Below are positions 24,080 through 35,003 of a stretch of DNA of 64,000 nt, in pieces. Under the pieces are notes generated by a model, which saw only the letters and a program-made list of their open reading frames with translations, ran no database searches and was not told the origin of the DNA. The DNA comes from Spongilla lacustris (taxonomy: Eukaryota; Porifera; Demospongiae; Spongillida; Spongillidae). Numbering within the stretch: position 1 is the first letter of the stretch; every line of letters begins with the position of its first letter. A program made the translations under genes and the position numbers. The stretch is from contig OX442434.1 in the NCBI GenBank assembly GCA_949361645.1, positions 6,019,929-6,083,928 of the forward strand, in the 5' to 3' direction.

Positions 24080-26661
24080 TTAGTCCAACATGTGATCAAT
24101 TAGCTCTTGCTCTGCCATTGCTTGTATGGTCTTGGCCAACTCGGGGGGAATTCCCTCTAGTGGGTCCCCAGCCTCTAAGCTGATCTCAGGAGTAACCCCC
24201 GCCTCCAATGCCTGATCCTCCTTCAGCAGCAGAGGTCCACTTTCACTCTCCATTCCAAGATCACCACCGGTTACATCACGCCCCATCATTGTGTGAAGGT
24301 CCCCTGCATCAGTGGTCACCTGGAGCAGACCTCCTGGGTCCATGGAAGACTGTACAAGCTGAAGGAAGTTGGACATGTTGAGAAGTGCAGGGTCTAGTCC
24401 CAATCCCAGGGCCAGTTCAGAAAATGCATTGGATTCTTCTAGAGACAGGCCCGTGTCAGACACTGGTACCATCTCATCAACTACATCATGGGGTACTGGT
24501 ACCATCTTGCCTGCTATCCCTGATAAACTGGTGTCAGGTGTAGGCACCATTGTGCCTGCTATCCCTGATCGACTTGTGTCAGGTACTGGTTCAACTCCAT
24601 CTGACATGTCAGGCACTGTTATTGTATCTTTGATCTGTTCAGTGGCTTCTTGGGAGAGGCCAGCGGGGAAGCCCAAAGAGGTGGGGGGGATGTGCGCTGA
24701 GTACATCAACAGCGCAGGTTTGGAACCTGAAGCTTCACAGTATTCACTGGGCTGAGGAGGAGGAGGACCGTATGGGTCTATGGCATGTAGTGGGGGAGGG
24801 GAAAGAGGGGTGCGGGGAGGAGAAAGACGAGAAGCCAATGACATGGGAACATGCACATTGCTGATGCTTAGGAGTGGAGGAGGAGGGGGCAGGGGAAGGG
24901 TGGGAGAGGCAGAGGGAACAGGTCGCTTTGGAGAGGGGCGTGGGGGACTATCTGGTAGTGGCCTCTTTCTGCTTGTCAGGGAAGATAACGGCACCGTCAG
25001 TTCTGTTGGCTGACACTTAGGCTGGGTCTCACACACAGGTGGTTCCAACATATGCTGGTCCAACTGCGGGATCAGCATTAAGTTCAGACTTGGTGGGGCA
25101 GGTTGGGTCTGTGGTTTGGTATCCTGCAATGTAGCCTGTTGTTCCTGCTGGTTATGGTGATACAGTGAATCCTTGTGATCCCCTGGCCCCTGCTGATCCC
25201 CTGGGCCCTGCTGATGCTGATCCCCTGGGTCCTGCTGATTCCGTGGGTCCTGCTGATCCCCTGGGTCCTGCTGATCCCCTGGGCCCTGCTGACTTCCTGG
25301 GTCCTGCTGATTCCCTGGGCCCTGCTGATCCCCTGGGTCCTGCTGATCCCCTGGGCCCTGCTGACTTCCTGGGTCCTGCTGATCCCCTGGACCCTGCTGA
25401 TCCCCTGGGCCCTGCTGTCTTCCTGGGTTGTGCTGATCCCCTGGGCCCTGCTGATCCCCTGGGTCCTGCTGACCCCTTGGGTCCTGCTTACCCCTTGGGT
25501 CCTGCTGACCCCTTGGGTCCTGCTGACCCCCTGTGTCCTGTTGACTCCTTGGGTCCTGTTGATCCCCTGTGTCCTGCTGGTCCCTTGGGCCCTGGTAATC
25601 CCCTGGGTCTTGTGCCACATTCAGTGGCTTGCTAGGAGTGGAAGGTTGCTTCCATAGAACCAAAGGTAGCTCTTGGGGCACAGGGACAGGAGTGGACACG
25701 AAAGGTGAAGAAGCACAGCCTGCAGAGAAAGTCAGCAAGGCAGTGTGGTTGTAATGGAGGGTGACCACTTACTTTCAACTGCTTCCTGTCTTCCATTTTG
25801 TGGAGGCGGCACACCCTGATATGTTGCCATGGTGGCAGGTTCATCCTTGCAGGCCACTTCTTGTCTAGTGCTGCCAGAACTACTCTGACTGTCATGAGTG
25901 GTGGTTGTGGTGGTAAAAGCCACTGACTTTATCCCGCTCGTTTCAGAACAGATGGCTCCACTATTGGAAGGGCTCTTCTTGGAGTGGCGTTTAACATCAG
26001 GCAAGGTCTTCGCAACAGCAGGGTTCTGGCCCATGACGAGCCTCAGGGCGTTCTGAAGTCGAGTGGGTGCGGCCGCAACGTCGTCGTTCTGACCGTGCTG
26101 CAAGCCCGCGAGCGCGCTTGTTGCCAAGGCAGCGGTGATGGCTTGAGAGAGGTGTCCCGCGTGATGTGCCACAAGCTTCGGGCTACTGGCCGTGACGAGT
26201 TTCTGACCTTCAACTCGCCACGCCTTCTCGGTGTCGGCCCCATACACGCTGTTGGCGACGGAGGCCAGCAAATCGTCGTTAACTGCTCTCCTTATTTCTG
26301 CTCGATGCCTCTCTTGAGATATGCTGCACCAGAGTAAAACACAAGGCTGGTTAGTTCATAAAGGAAAAAAAATTCAGCACATACACAAGAAGCTTGCACA
26401 GGTCTTCTAACACGGATCTTTTCTCCCTATAGTAACAAAAACAAACATATATATATACATATAAATATAAATAGTCACACTGAAATCACAGTGTACCTAC
26501 GTAGTGAGAGGTCCTTGTGCCCGAAAGGCTGTCACAATTGATGCATACGCTTCTAACTCTGAGCAAGTAAAGACGAGCGCTGAATTCGTTACAAATTATA
26601 CTTATTACCTACCCATTCTTCGAAGTGTTCTCCTCGCCTGTGTGCCTAGTTCTACACCCAT
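24080..26661 (-). CDS. EMSY: EMSY homologue (ENT-domain chromatin protein)
   Basis: Five exons on the minus strand (26661-26613, 26558-26501, 26426-26385, 26323-25773, 25719-24080) join in phase to 779 residues. Residues 1-100 form the ENT domain: RRMELEAYASIVTAFRAQGPL, then EKRSVLEDL, ISQERHRAEIRRAVNDD, and WRVEGQKLV. The ERHRAE.RRAVND stretch is diagnostic for EMSY, a transcriptional regulator that binds BRCA2 in mammals and works with SIN3/KDM5-type complexes. After a Ser/Thr-rich middle, the last exon holds a low-complexity block of about 30 imperfect QQDPGD/QQGPGD units, then Pro-rich sequence and an acidic C-terminus ending IDHMLD. The protein is shorter than vertebrate EMSY (about 1,300 residues). 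The repeated block is encoded by a 15-bp unit and stays open in other frames, which gives artefactual ORFs on both strands. Confidence 0.88.
25190..25610. repeat. 15-bp coding minisatellite within EMSY last exon
   Basis: On the plus strand the unit is close to CTGATCCCCTGGGTC. In the EMSY frame on the minus strand it encodes Asp-Pro-Gly/Arg-Asp-Gln-Gln-type pentapeptides. Because the unit is a multiple of three, length changes keep the gene in frame. Unit-to-unit differences are mostly Gly/Arg and Asp/Gly swaps. Confidence 0.85.
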
Positions 26662-26955
26662 TCTAAAAAATCTTCCAATTACTATTGGCAATATTAATTA
26701 ACGTAATAGGCATTTATTGGAATAATATGGGCCGGACGTACGTAGGGAACTACCACCAATGCAAAAAGAAGGGGAAAAAAGCAAAAAACACGCGGCAGCT
26801 TCCACAGCATGCAGCCAGAGTACTCCATAATCTATGCGTAAACTTTTCAATAAGCCTCGAAGTACATGCTCGATACCGGTACACGATCATCATCTTAATT
26901 TGAAACGCGTCACGTGATAATTGCATTGCGGCAAACGCTACGCGTGTTTCGCTTA
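26662..26955. other. Intergenic 5' region of EMSY
   Basis: No gene is seen between the EMSY start and the left end of the large repeat at 26956. It should contain the EMSY promoter. A short plus-strand frame at 26685-26903 shows no recognisable content. Confidence 0.3.
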
Positions 26956-27720
26956 TCAGGACCTACGTTGTAGGTCCAGTTGTAGGATTTGAAGTGTGAT
27001 GAATACGATTAACAAAATACCCGATTCCACTATTGCCGATGTACCGTAGAATGAATTGGACTTAAGCGAGCGTATTTGTATACAGCCGTCGAATACCTAC
27101 AATGTTGTAAAACTGCCGACGCGTAGAAAGCTCAGACAACGGAGATAACGCTCTCTCGTTCCCACACTCGACCTAAAAAACGATTCCTTCCGGATCTGAT
27201 AAGATAAGATTCAGCACTGTATCTTTGTCACGATTGAAGCATAATCAAATGTTAGCCAGTTCCGTAAGGTTGTTAATCTATGGTTACGTGGAAGCACTAA
27301 AACCAAGTTAGAAACTTACTGCCGAGTCGGATTTGTTTTATTATTTTCGTAAGGGAAGTTATGCTTGACACAAATTCGATCTTTAGCAACTTGGTCAGAT
27401 TTTATCGACCCTTGGAAGCCATAAAGTGGAGATCCAGAATAAACTTGTGGTTGAACACGTGATTCTGGCGAGTGTATGCAGCTGCGGTCACGTCGATCGC
27501 GAAGAGAAACGAATAGTGCAAAGAATATTGCCAGTTAAATTCACTGATGAGTCGCGCGATGAAGCTCCGAAAGACCGTTCACGTGAAAAAAAAAAAAAAG
27601 AACAATTGGACGCTACAAAGCGGGTTAAGCCGATCCCAAAAGTAAGAAAGATCGATAGGCTAGCATGAAGGCAGTAAGAAGGATAGCGTGAAGGTGGGAA
27701 ACCACTGCATGCAACTAGCC
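26956..27720 (+). repeat. Left copy of a 0.75-1 kb inverted repeat (transposon end)
   Basis: Starts TATCAGGACCTACGTTGTAG and matches, in inverted orientation, 34000-35003. Shared blocks include GGATTTGAAGTGT, CGAGCGTATTTG, GATAACGCTC and GCCGAGTCGGATTTGTTTTA, and a degraded version of the basic open frame on the other copy (CGTCACGTCG, then AGAGAAACGAATAGTGC). The frame here (27426-27668) has drifted and holds a 13-base A run. It is either one terminus of a large composite element ending near 35003 or an independent copy of the same family. Confidence 0.65.
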
Positions 27721-28123
27721 GTCGCTATTAAGGCCAAAGAAGTTGGCATTGGTTGACCATGGGTGACGTGTACAGGTGAGCTACCTAACATACAACGAGA
27801 GAATGTTACTATATTTGCCCCCCCCCCCCCCCCTCATGTAAGCAAGCTGTCAAAGATGACCTGTTGGTAGGACCATTTATAAGTGAGTTTTGTTCAATGC
27901 CGACAATGGTAACGGGAATGTCCTCCACAAATGCGTGTCCTCTATAGTGGTCCCCACCAGAGCAAATCAGGTGCTGCTCATTCAAGCTGCAATGGTGATG
28001 GAAAATGGAACACCATCCCACCAGGATGGGGGTGAACCACTCTGAAAAGGTGGGTGTAGGTGACTGTGTGTGTTTAAATGTGTGTGCCATGTCTCGTGGA
28101 TATGTTGCCAAGCGGTGTAGTGT

Positions 28124-29183
28124 CAGGGTTGCCGAAAGTCAGGCCGGGGTCCGGCCTGAAAGGCCCCTGCCTGCCAGGTCGGATAAATTGATGTTATTAA
28201 ACAATTTATTAAAAATTCATAGTTAACTACAAACGTAATAACCTCGCCAGTCGCAACGCAAGTTACTCAACTACTTCTGTATTTGAGCAGGCCAAAACCA
28301 CCTCAATCCTGGGGCATATAAGGATTGGGCTGATCTTCCCATAGCAGTCACCTGTATGAGAGACTTTCTTCTCAATGATCTCACAAAGCGATGGGACACA
28401 GCGGGCAACGTACTCCTGGGGATGGCAGCATTTGTTGACCCAAGGCACAAGAGCCTAGAGTGGTTGAAACGTCACCAGCAACACACCATCCAAAAACAAC
28501 TGCTAGAGGTGATGTTTGCTGTGTCTGGGTTACAAATGACAGAGATCGCACCTGGTAATGAAGATGATGCTCAAATTGTTAAGCGGCAGTGCTTTGATGG
28601 CTGCGATTTTCTGGATGAAGATGAGCAAGACACTTCAGAAGCAGCTGCAGGTGCCTTTCAGAGAGCCGCAGTTCAGGGGGAGTATGATGCATGGCTGCTT
28701 ATTCCTGAGGGCCGAGTCATAGATGGTGGAAAATGCACGATGAGCAATTCCCCACAATTGCAAAGCTTGCCAGGAAGTATTTAGCTATTCCTGCTTCTTC
28801 AGCTCCATCCGAGCGGGTGTTTTCGCGAGCTAAGCTGATTCAACAGCGCCAGAGGCAGAGATGGAACCTTCTCCCTCAACGTTTGGAGGCGTGTGTCATG
28901 CTGAAGCACAATGCATGGTTAATTACAAGAATTTAGATAGCAAGCGCGCTATTTGCATCACTGCATGTTATGTATCTCAGACTCAGTTTCTGTATCTGTA
29001 ATTTGTAAATTGTACCAGCTGATTGTAATAACTATATTAATATATATAGCTAGCTATAGACATCGCAAAATGAATTAATAATTTATTATAATAAGTGGGT
29101 GGATCCCGGCCTGCCGGCCTGTCAGGTCACGGTCCGGCCTGCCAGGCCGAGCTAAATGTCCGGCCTGGCCTTCGGCAACCCTG
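28124..29183 (+). mobile_element. hAT transposon, internally deleted, with 8-bp target duplication
   Basis: The left terminus CAGGGTTGCCGAAAGTCAGG and the right terminus CCTGGCCTTCGGCAACCCTG are inverted copies. The element is flanked on each side by TGTAGTGT (28116-28123, 29184-29191), an exact 8-bp duplication as expected for hAT. Subterminal sequence is rich in CCGGCCTG/CAGGCCGG motifs, likely transposase-binding sites. The interior keeps only the C-terminal end of a transposase. Confidence 0.9.
28356..28936 (+). pseudogene. hAT transposase C-terminal fragment
   Basis: Two overlapping frames (28356-28784 and 28733-28936) together carry MRDFLLNDLTKRWD, AAFVDPRHKSLEWL, and then the dimerisation block KLARKYLAIPASSAPSERVFSRA ending at RLEACVMLKHN. 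The YLAIPASSAPSERVFS stretch is the hallmark of the hAT C-terminal dimerisation domain. The two parts are offset by a frameshift near 28740, and the N-terminal BED finger and DDE catalytic parts are missing, so it is inactive. Confidence 0.85.
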
Positions 29184-29199
29184 TGTAGTGTTGTGCTAG

Positions 29200-29790
29200 C
29201 TATCCCCCTCCCCTTCCCTCCTGTCTCATCTTCTCTTCTCTCCTACCCTTCCTCTTCTCACTTCTCCTTCTCTCTCCATTCTCTTCTCCCTTCCCCTCAT
29301 CTCCCCCTTCCCTCTTCTCTCCTCTCCCCCTTCCCTCCTCTCTCCTCTCTCTTCTCTCCTCTCCCCCTTCCCTCCTCTCTCCTCTCCATCTTCTCTCCTT
29401 TCCCCTTTCCCTCCTCTCTCCTTTCCCCCTTCCCTCCTCTCTCCTCTCCCCCTTCTCTCTTCTCTCCTCTCCCCCTTCTCTCCTCTCCCCCTTCCCTCCT
29501 CTCCCCTTCCCTCCTCTCTCCTTTCCCCCTTCCCTCCTCTCTCCTCTCCCCTTCTCTCCTCTCTCCTCACCCCCTTCTCTCCTCTCCCCCTTCCCTCCTC
29601 TCTCCTCACCCCCTTCCCTCCTCTCTCCTCTCCCCCTTCTCTCTTCTCTCCTCACCCCCTTCCCTCCTCTCTCTTCCCCTCCTCCTTCCCTCCTCTCTCT
29701 TCCCCTCCTCCTTCCCTCCTCTCTCTTCCCCTCCTCCTTCCCTCCTCTCTTCCCCTCCTCCTTCCCTCCTTTCTCCATTCTCTTCTAAAA
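29200..29790. repeat. 590-base polypyrimidine tract
   Basis: Nearly pure C/T on the plus strand, built from variants of CTCCTCTCCCCCTTCC. All open frames across it (Ser/Pro/Leu-rich plus, Arg/Glu/Gly-rich minus) are compositional artefacts. It begins immediately after the hAT element's target duplication. Such mirror-like tracts can form H-DNA triplexes. Confidence 0.9.
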
Positions 29791-29810
29791 GACGAGCGGA
29801 ACACGTCTGA

Positions 29811-30519
29811 AAGTAAGAGCTAGTAGTCCTATTAAAAGAACGACCTTTAAGTTTAGTCGGGCCAGCCCAACTACTTCAAGTTTTAGCAAAGCAAAAGCTC
29901 GTGCTTGTTTATTGTACGAAGAGGATTAGTATTCGAAATAAAAGGCAGACAATCTGGTAAGCATCTTTTGTGGGAATGGCCAATTGCTCTGATCATATAC
30001 ATGTACTCACATCAAGGACAGACATTTATAGCGATTATTCCTGATGCCTTCACTACTGGCTTTGAAGAACATATGAGTACCTTCAGTCAAGAGGTGAGGG
30101 CTTTGAATCCTGTGAGGATAGTTGTGATGGAGATTCATGTGGCCGGGTGTGGGCTATGTCAGTTTAGGATGCTCTAGTTGGAGCCATGGGAAAGGCATTT
30201 ATGGTTTGAGCTCACATTATATTTTGTGACTTCACGACTAATACCTCCTTTCCTACACTACTACTTTGTTTAGGGATCCCCTCACCTTCCAGTCACATGC
30301 CAATTCAGAGACATTAACTGTTTAAAGGAAATTGTTTGATTGTGATGTGATTTAATGATGATAGCAAGCGAGCAGAACAAACTGTCTTATTGTACATACT
30401 GCTGTGATGTATGTGATGCAATGGGTTGTATTCCAAGATTCCCCTTCCTTCTACATTTGTGCTCATGCATGCAATGTATAAGTACATGTCGGAACCTGCC
30501 TAGGAAAAAAAAGGAGTGA
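29811..30519. other. Transposon-rich tract, no recognisable gene
   Basis: An open frame at 29905-30177 encodes 90 residues (IALIIYMYSHQGQTF, then FTTGFEEHMSTF) with normal composition but no family I recognise. It may be a fragment of a transposon ORF. The rest is AT-rich spacer. Confidence 0.3.
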
Positions 30520-30864
30520 AACAAGATATAAAAATTTAATTAAAATAAAATTGGTGATGTAGGATTTGTATAGATAGCAATTGAGTAAAAAGGAAGGAAA
30601 CAAGGAATTACGGATATTATGCATTCATTAAATTATAAATATTACAGACCTACATTATTTAGCAAATCTACCTGCCTGAAAGTCTGCTAAATGTAGGTAT
30701 GTAATATTTATAATTTAATGAATGCATAATATCCGTAATTCCTTGTTTCCTTCCTTTTTACTCAATTGCTGTATAATTCCTTGTTTCCTTCCTTTTTACT
30801 CAATTGCTATCTATACAAATCCTACATCACCAATTTTATTTTAATTAAATTTTTATATCTTGTT
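30520..30864. mobile_element. Foldback MITE, AACAAGATAT family, copy A
   Basis: An almost perfect hairpin. The left arm begins AACAAGATATAAAAATTTAA and carries TGATGTAGGATTTG and AAAAAGGAAGGAAACAAGG. The right arm is its reverse complement, ending at CTTGTT. The loop has TACATTATTTAGCA and its inverted partner. A 55-base stretch of the right arm is duplicated in tandem (the CAATTGCT...CCTTCCTTTTTACT segment at about 30735-30810). Confidence 0.8.
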
Positions 30865-31525
30865 AAACCCTCTTGTTTAAATATGCTTGCCATGCTTTCT
30901 TTCATCATCTGGTTTGTAGCTATGTTTACTCAAATCACTACGCACACGCTACGCAAGTACCGTTTTCATCGTTTCAGCATGTTTTGTACCTGTATCTCAA
31001 CGCAGAAAGGCTACCAACCGTATATAGTTATACACAACATTTTATGTTAAGCCCTCTCACTGTGGAACGATCATATAGCCATGGCAAGGGGCTTCTGCAT
31101 GTGGGTACAGCCCTATAGTCATGGCAAGGGGCTTCTGCATGTGAGTACAGCTGCTGCCACAGACCCATTGTGTTTTGATACTTGGACTGCTGCATTGTGA
31201 TCTCCTCCTCCCCAGTACCAGCAGGCAGAGACAGTAGTATCCTGCATGGCTTTATGCCAGCTGGAAAGTTTGCTTCTGCCTGCAGTGCAGTCCACTTCCA
31301 TTCGGGGGTGGCCTTATACAGTGTGGAGTCCTAACCTTTTCCTCAGACTGCTAAAACGTGCAATGTCCAACTATATACACTGCAATACCAGACAAGGTAC
31401 TAGTGAGGTGACGGAGCTATACCCTTTCCCAATGGAAGAGGCAGAAGTAGTGATAGTGGTCCCCGCCCGCATCCATTTATCCGAAAACCGTGACTATAAT
31501 CATATTCATATACATAATCATATTC
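30865..31525. other. Sequence between MITEs A and B
   Basis: Contains a 55-base tandem duplication (CATGGCAAGGGGCTTCTGCATGTG at about 31080 and 31120) and a plus-strand open frame 31246-31545 with no recognisable family. It is probably decayed transposon sequence. Confidence 0.3.
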
Positions 31526-31845
31526 AACAAGATATAAAAATTTAATATAAATAAATTGTAGATGTAGGATTTCTTTTAAAGTACCAAATTGTGTAAAAAG
31601 TAAGGAAACAAGGGATTCCGGAATTAATTTATACAATTATGAATCTATAATTATTAGATAGCTACATTTAGCATGCACAGAATAAAAGGGGGCTATATGC
31701 TAAATGTAGGTATCTAATAATTATAGATTCATAATTGTATAAATTAATTCCGGAATCCCTTGTTTCCTTACTTTTTACACAATTTGCTACTTTAAAAGAA
31801 ATCCTACATCTACAATTTATTTATATTAAATTTTTATATCTTGTT
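31526..31845. mobile_element. Foldback MITE, AACAAGATAT family, copy B
   Basis: Same architecture as copy A: the left end is AACAAGATATAAAAATTTAA, then GATGTAGGATTTCTTT, then GTAAGGAAACAAGGGAT, and the loop has CTACATTTAGCATG with its inverted partner. The arms are nearly perfect reverse complements. The central stem differs in sequence from copy A while ends and motifs are conserved. Confidence 0.8.
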
Positions 31846-32263
31846 TTATTGATATTTTTTTTTTTTGTGTCTTAAAACGTTATACAGGGAGTACTAATCT
31901 CTTCCTTTTTTCTGTTGGGTTTCCAAGGCTCATGATTGTCATTTTTGAAATGAGCCTCCTAGCGTTTTCATAAGACTTGTTACTTTCTGGATCATTTGCA
32001 TAAGTGGTCGTGGGCCTTCTTTGCTTCATGTGCTTGAGTAAAATATTTCGCGGTACGTATCTCGTGCTTGTTTGAATGTTGTCCTGAATGTTTATTCGTT
32101 TTCAGTTTTCCTGGCTTGAAGTTGTATATAGGCTTAGGATAGTCCTGGCCTTTGTCTTATTTAAAACGTAATTATTATTATAATTATATATATAAACATG
32201 TTGAGTGATGATCATGTATAATTTACCAGGATTAAAGAATAAAGAACGTAAGTGTAAATTATG
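31846..32263. other. AT-rich spacer
   Basis: No recognisable gene or repeat. It carries a T run near 31852 and a TATATATA tract near 32180. Confidence 0.3.
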
Positions 32264-32998
32264 TTAGTGATAGTATACTGTTGTGTTTTTAGAATATATA
32301 AATGAAAATTTTTCATATGGCCTGCGTCTGCGCCCTCGTCCTCGTCCTCGTCCTCTCTGTGCGGAAGATTGAGGGACAGGGGAGAATATTGCTGAGCGTG
32401 GTGCCGTGGGTATAGCGGTTGGCCGGGGTACTGGGCGCGGTGGTATGGGTGGAACCCCGGCCCCGGGTACGATAAAAGCGCTAGTTGCTGTGATGACAGT
32501 TTGCGACTGGATTGTAGCTGGTTGGTTCATGTGGAGGGATCAGTTGGGCTGTTGTTTTTGCGATAGTGTTTTGCGACTGTGCTGCAGCTGGTTCATGTGG
32601 AGGGATCAGTTGGGCTGCTGTGATGATGGTTTGCGACTGTGCTGCAGCTGGTTCGTGTGGAAGGATCAGTTGGGCCTGCAGAAAGGTTTGACTGCATGAT
32701 GATTAAGATAAATAACACTTGCCTGGGCTACTGAGTCTGGCCACTCTGGGTCTGCGGTTGGCGGGTGCGGAGTTGGGTTGGTAGGTTTGGACCTGGGTGC
32801 GGGTGATAGCGTTATTAAGCAGGATGATGAGGCTCTGATTCGTCCTCGGTATCAATGGCCATAAATGAAAGCATTTCTCGTTCTGACATACTGCCGGAAA
32901 TATACGATGGTGAATAGAATATATTACGACTCATATGAATGCACAAAGAATACTATGCTTACTTCGTGCTGGGAGAACTGGGAGAAGTCATAATGGTC
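32264..32998 (-). CDS. Unrecognised Pro/Gln- and Arg-Gly-rich protein, possibly broken
   Basis: On the minus strand a possible first exon (MTSPSSPST, from about 32991), a second (MSERE, SFMAIDTEDESEP) and a third with several imperfect units of PHEPAAAQSQTIITAAQLI are followed by a Pro-rich stretch and a basic GRGRGRGRRRR end near 32330. The third repeat unit carries a 4-base insertion that shifts frame between the repeat part and the Pro/Arg-Gly part (32264-32530). The Arg-Gly cluster suggests nucleic-acid binding. I do not recognise the family. It lies inside transposon-rich DNA and may be a degraded element gene. Confidence 0.35.
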
Positions 32999-33182
32999 TC
33001 GATGAACGCATGCTGAGCTTATATATAGAAAGATTAAAGAAGAATGAGGTCATCGATTGTATGCATGCTTTATAGACAGTGCTCATGTGAAGTTTAAAGC
33101 TGTGCGTTAATTACATGAACTTGATGAAGTTTGTGAACTGAGGTCATGTCAAGTTCGAACTTTGGCGTTATATCAAATGGGG

Positions 33183-33490
33183 TGCAATTTTGGAGACCGC
33201 CCATGCATGCAGGCTGTATACATGACGCGTGTATCATCGTTTATACCTTTCAAGATTATCTGAATTTCGCTCTATACCTTGGTGCCCCTATAGCTTAATT
33301 TGATGGTGGTACTGTAAGGCAATGCAGCAAAATCAAACGGTGCAATTTTGGAGACCGCCCATGCATGAGGGCTGTATACATGACGCGTGTATCATGGTTT
33401 ATACCTTTCAAGATTATCTGAATTTCGCTCTATACCTTGGTGCCCCTATAGCTTAATTTGATGGTGGTACTGTAAGGTAATGCAGCAAAG
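33183..33490. repeat. Direct duplication, two units of about 155 bp
   Basis: The segment starting GCAATTTTGGAGACCGCCCA and ending TGGTGGTACTGTAAGG occurs twice in tandem (about 33186-33331 and 33342-33487) with very few differences. No coding content. Confidence 0.85.
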
Positions 33491-33861
33491 CAGATACATG
33501 CATGTACAAATCTTTAGAGTGATGAGATGAATAACATTTGAATTTCTTACGTGGGTAAGTCTGTATGTGAATGTATAGATATCAGATCCTCTCAGAAAGC
33601 ATTTATAGAACGAATCATATTATACCACTTGTACCCAATTAATGCATGCATAGTAGTCTGCATTAGGGATACATGCAGCTAGACATAGAAATACATATGT
33701 GTAGAAGAATGCGTATAAGAAACCATGGTTTGGTTTTATGCTGAATTGTCATCAGGATATGATATATCAAGTCAAAGGAGTTGTTAAAGGTAATAATGCA
33801 TGTACTACAGTTAAATGTGTCGATTTAAACTGCCGAGGCCTATAGGGGAGGACAGCCTTGC

Positions 33862-34078
33862 TGCAGGCTGGTGTGCTTTTTAAGCACATCACCGAACCCA
33901 TTGAATCAGATGTATAAAGCAGCAAAGCACATAAACATGTGATATATGTATTGACGTCCATATTTGGTTATGCTGCAGGCTGGTGTGATTTTTAAGCACA
34001 TCACTGAACCCATTGAATCAGATGCATAAAGCAGCAAAGCACATAAACATGTGATATATGTATTGACGTCCATATTTG
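33862..34078. repeat. Direct duplication, two units of about 108 bp
   Basis: The block GCTGCAGGCTGGTGTG through TTGACGTCCATATTTG is present twice, at about 33861-33967 and 33972-34078, with three visible substitutions. Confidence 0.85.
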
Positions 34079-34333
34079 TTTGGAGGCTAAAATCAATTCT
34101 CGATTTTGATCGTAGTAGGCCTTCATGTTATCCTTCTTACTTTCAGAATTGGCTTTGTAGCGGTTCCTTTCGAAAGTATTCTTTTTTTCACGCGCTTCTT
34201 GAAAACTGTCACGCTCCTCACATTCATTATCTTGCCATTCTTGCGACTCGCGATCGTTAGCACAACTGTCATCATTTAACTTGGCTATCTTCTTAGCACG
34301 ATTCTTTTCTCTTCTAGACCGACGTGACGGCAT
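34001..34333 (-). CDS. Basic coiled N-terminal part of a transposon-type protein
   Basis: A 110-residue frame beginning MPSRRSRREKNRAKKIAKLN. It is rich in Lys/Arg/Glu and contains FERNRYKANSE and MKAYYDQNRELI. Such [K/R]YxxN..E repeats precede the catalytic parts of several large invertebrate transposons (for example Helitron-related proteins), but no catalytic domain follows. It lies just inside the inverted repeat 34333-35003. A decayed homologue lies in the left copy near 27480. Probably a transposon remnant. Confidence 0.4.
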   Translation of the reverse strand: MPSRRSRREKNRAKKIAKLNDDSCANDRESQEWQDNECEERDSFQEAREKKNTFERNRYKANSESKKDNMKAYYDQNRELILASKQIWTSIHISHVYVLCCFMHLIQWVQ

Positions 34334-35003
34334 TTTGAAGAAAACAAACCAGACACGTCAAGCTTTTGGGAGAAACTGATAACTAGAGCACTATATGAAA
34401 TATAGAACGTGTTCAGGGTTAACTTTACTATCTTAACTTTTATGTCTTCCACGGGCCGATAAAATCTGTTGTGGGCTATTGCTAACATAATTAAGTTGCT
34501 ATTGCTAACATAATTAAGTAGCTAAAGATCGAAATTGTGTCAAGCATCACTCCTCTTACGAAAATAATAAAACAAATCCGACTCGGCAGTAAGTTTCTAA
34601 CTTATTGGTTCTAGTGCTTCCGCATAACGGCTAACATTGCGCTTCAATCGTGACAAAGATACAGCGCAATAAACCTCTTATCCGAGTGAATCTTATCTTA
34701 TCAGATCCGGAAGAAGAAGAAGAAGAAGAAGAAGAAGAAGAAGAAGAAGAAGAAGAATTAGGAGAAACTTTTTTTAAGGTTCGAGGGTGGGAACGAGTGA
34801 GCGTTATCTCTGTTGTCCGAGCTTTCTAAACGTCGGCAGTTATACAACACTGTAGATATTCGACGGCTGTATCCAAATACGCTCACTAAATTCCAACTGA
34901 TTCTACGGCGCATCGGCAATAATGGAATCTGGTGTTTTGCTAATCGTATTCATGACACTTCAAATCCTACATAGGACCTACTAACGTAGGTCCCGATAGC
35001 TTC
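34334..35003 (-). repeat. Right copy of the large inverted repeat
   Basis: Reverse complement of the family seen at 26956-27400. Read on the minus strand it starts CTATCGGGACCTACGTTAG and continues through GGATTTGAAGTGTC, the CGAGCGTATTTG-type block, GATAACGCTC and GCCGAGTCGGATTTG. It contains a (GAA)n microsatellite of about 16 units (34708-34755) and a 21-base duplication (AACATAATTAAGT, about 34485-34522). Confidence 0.65.
34708..34755. repeat. (GAA)n microsatellite
   Basis: About 16 uninterrupted GAA units, absent from the sister repeat copy near 27185, so it expanded after the copies separated. Confidence 0.95.

Noticed and set aside
25084..25657. LGPADP-repeat and WVLLIP-repeat ORFs opposite or out of frame with EMSY
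   Set aside because: They are shadows of the 15-bp coding repeat in the EMSY exon.
29193..29810. Ser/Pro/Leu-rich 205-residue and Arg/Glu/Gly-rich 192-residue ORFs
   Set aside because: Translation of a pure polypyrimidine/polypurine tract; compositional artefact.
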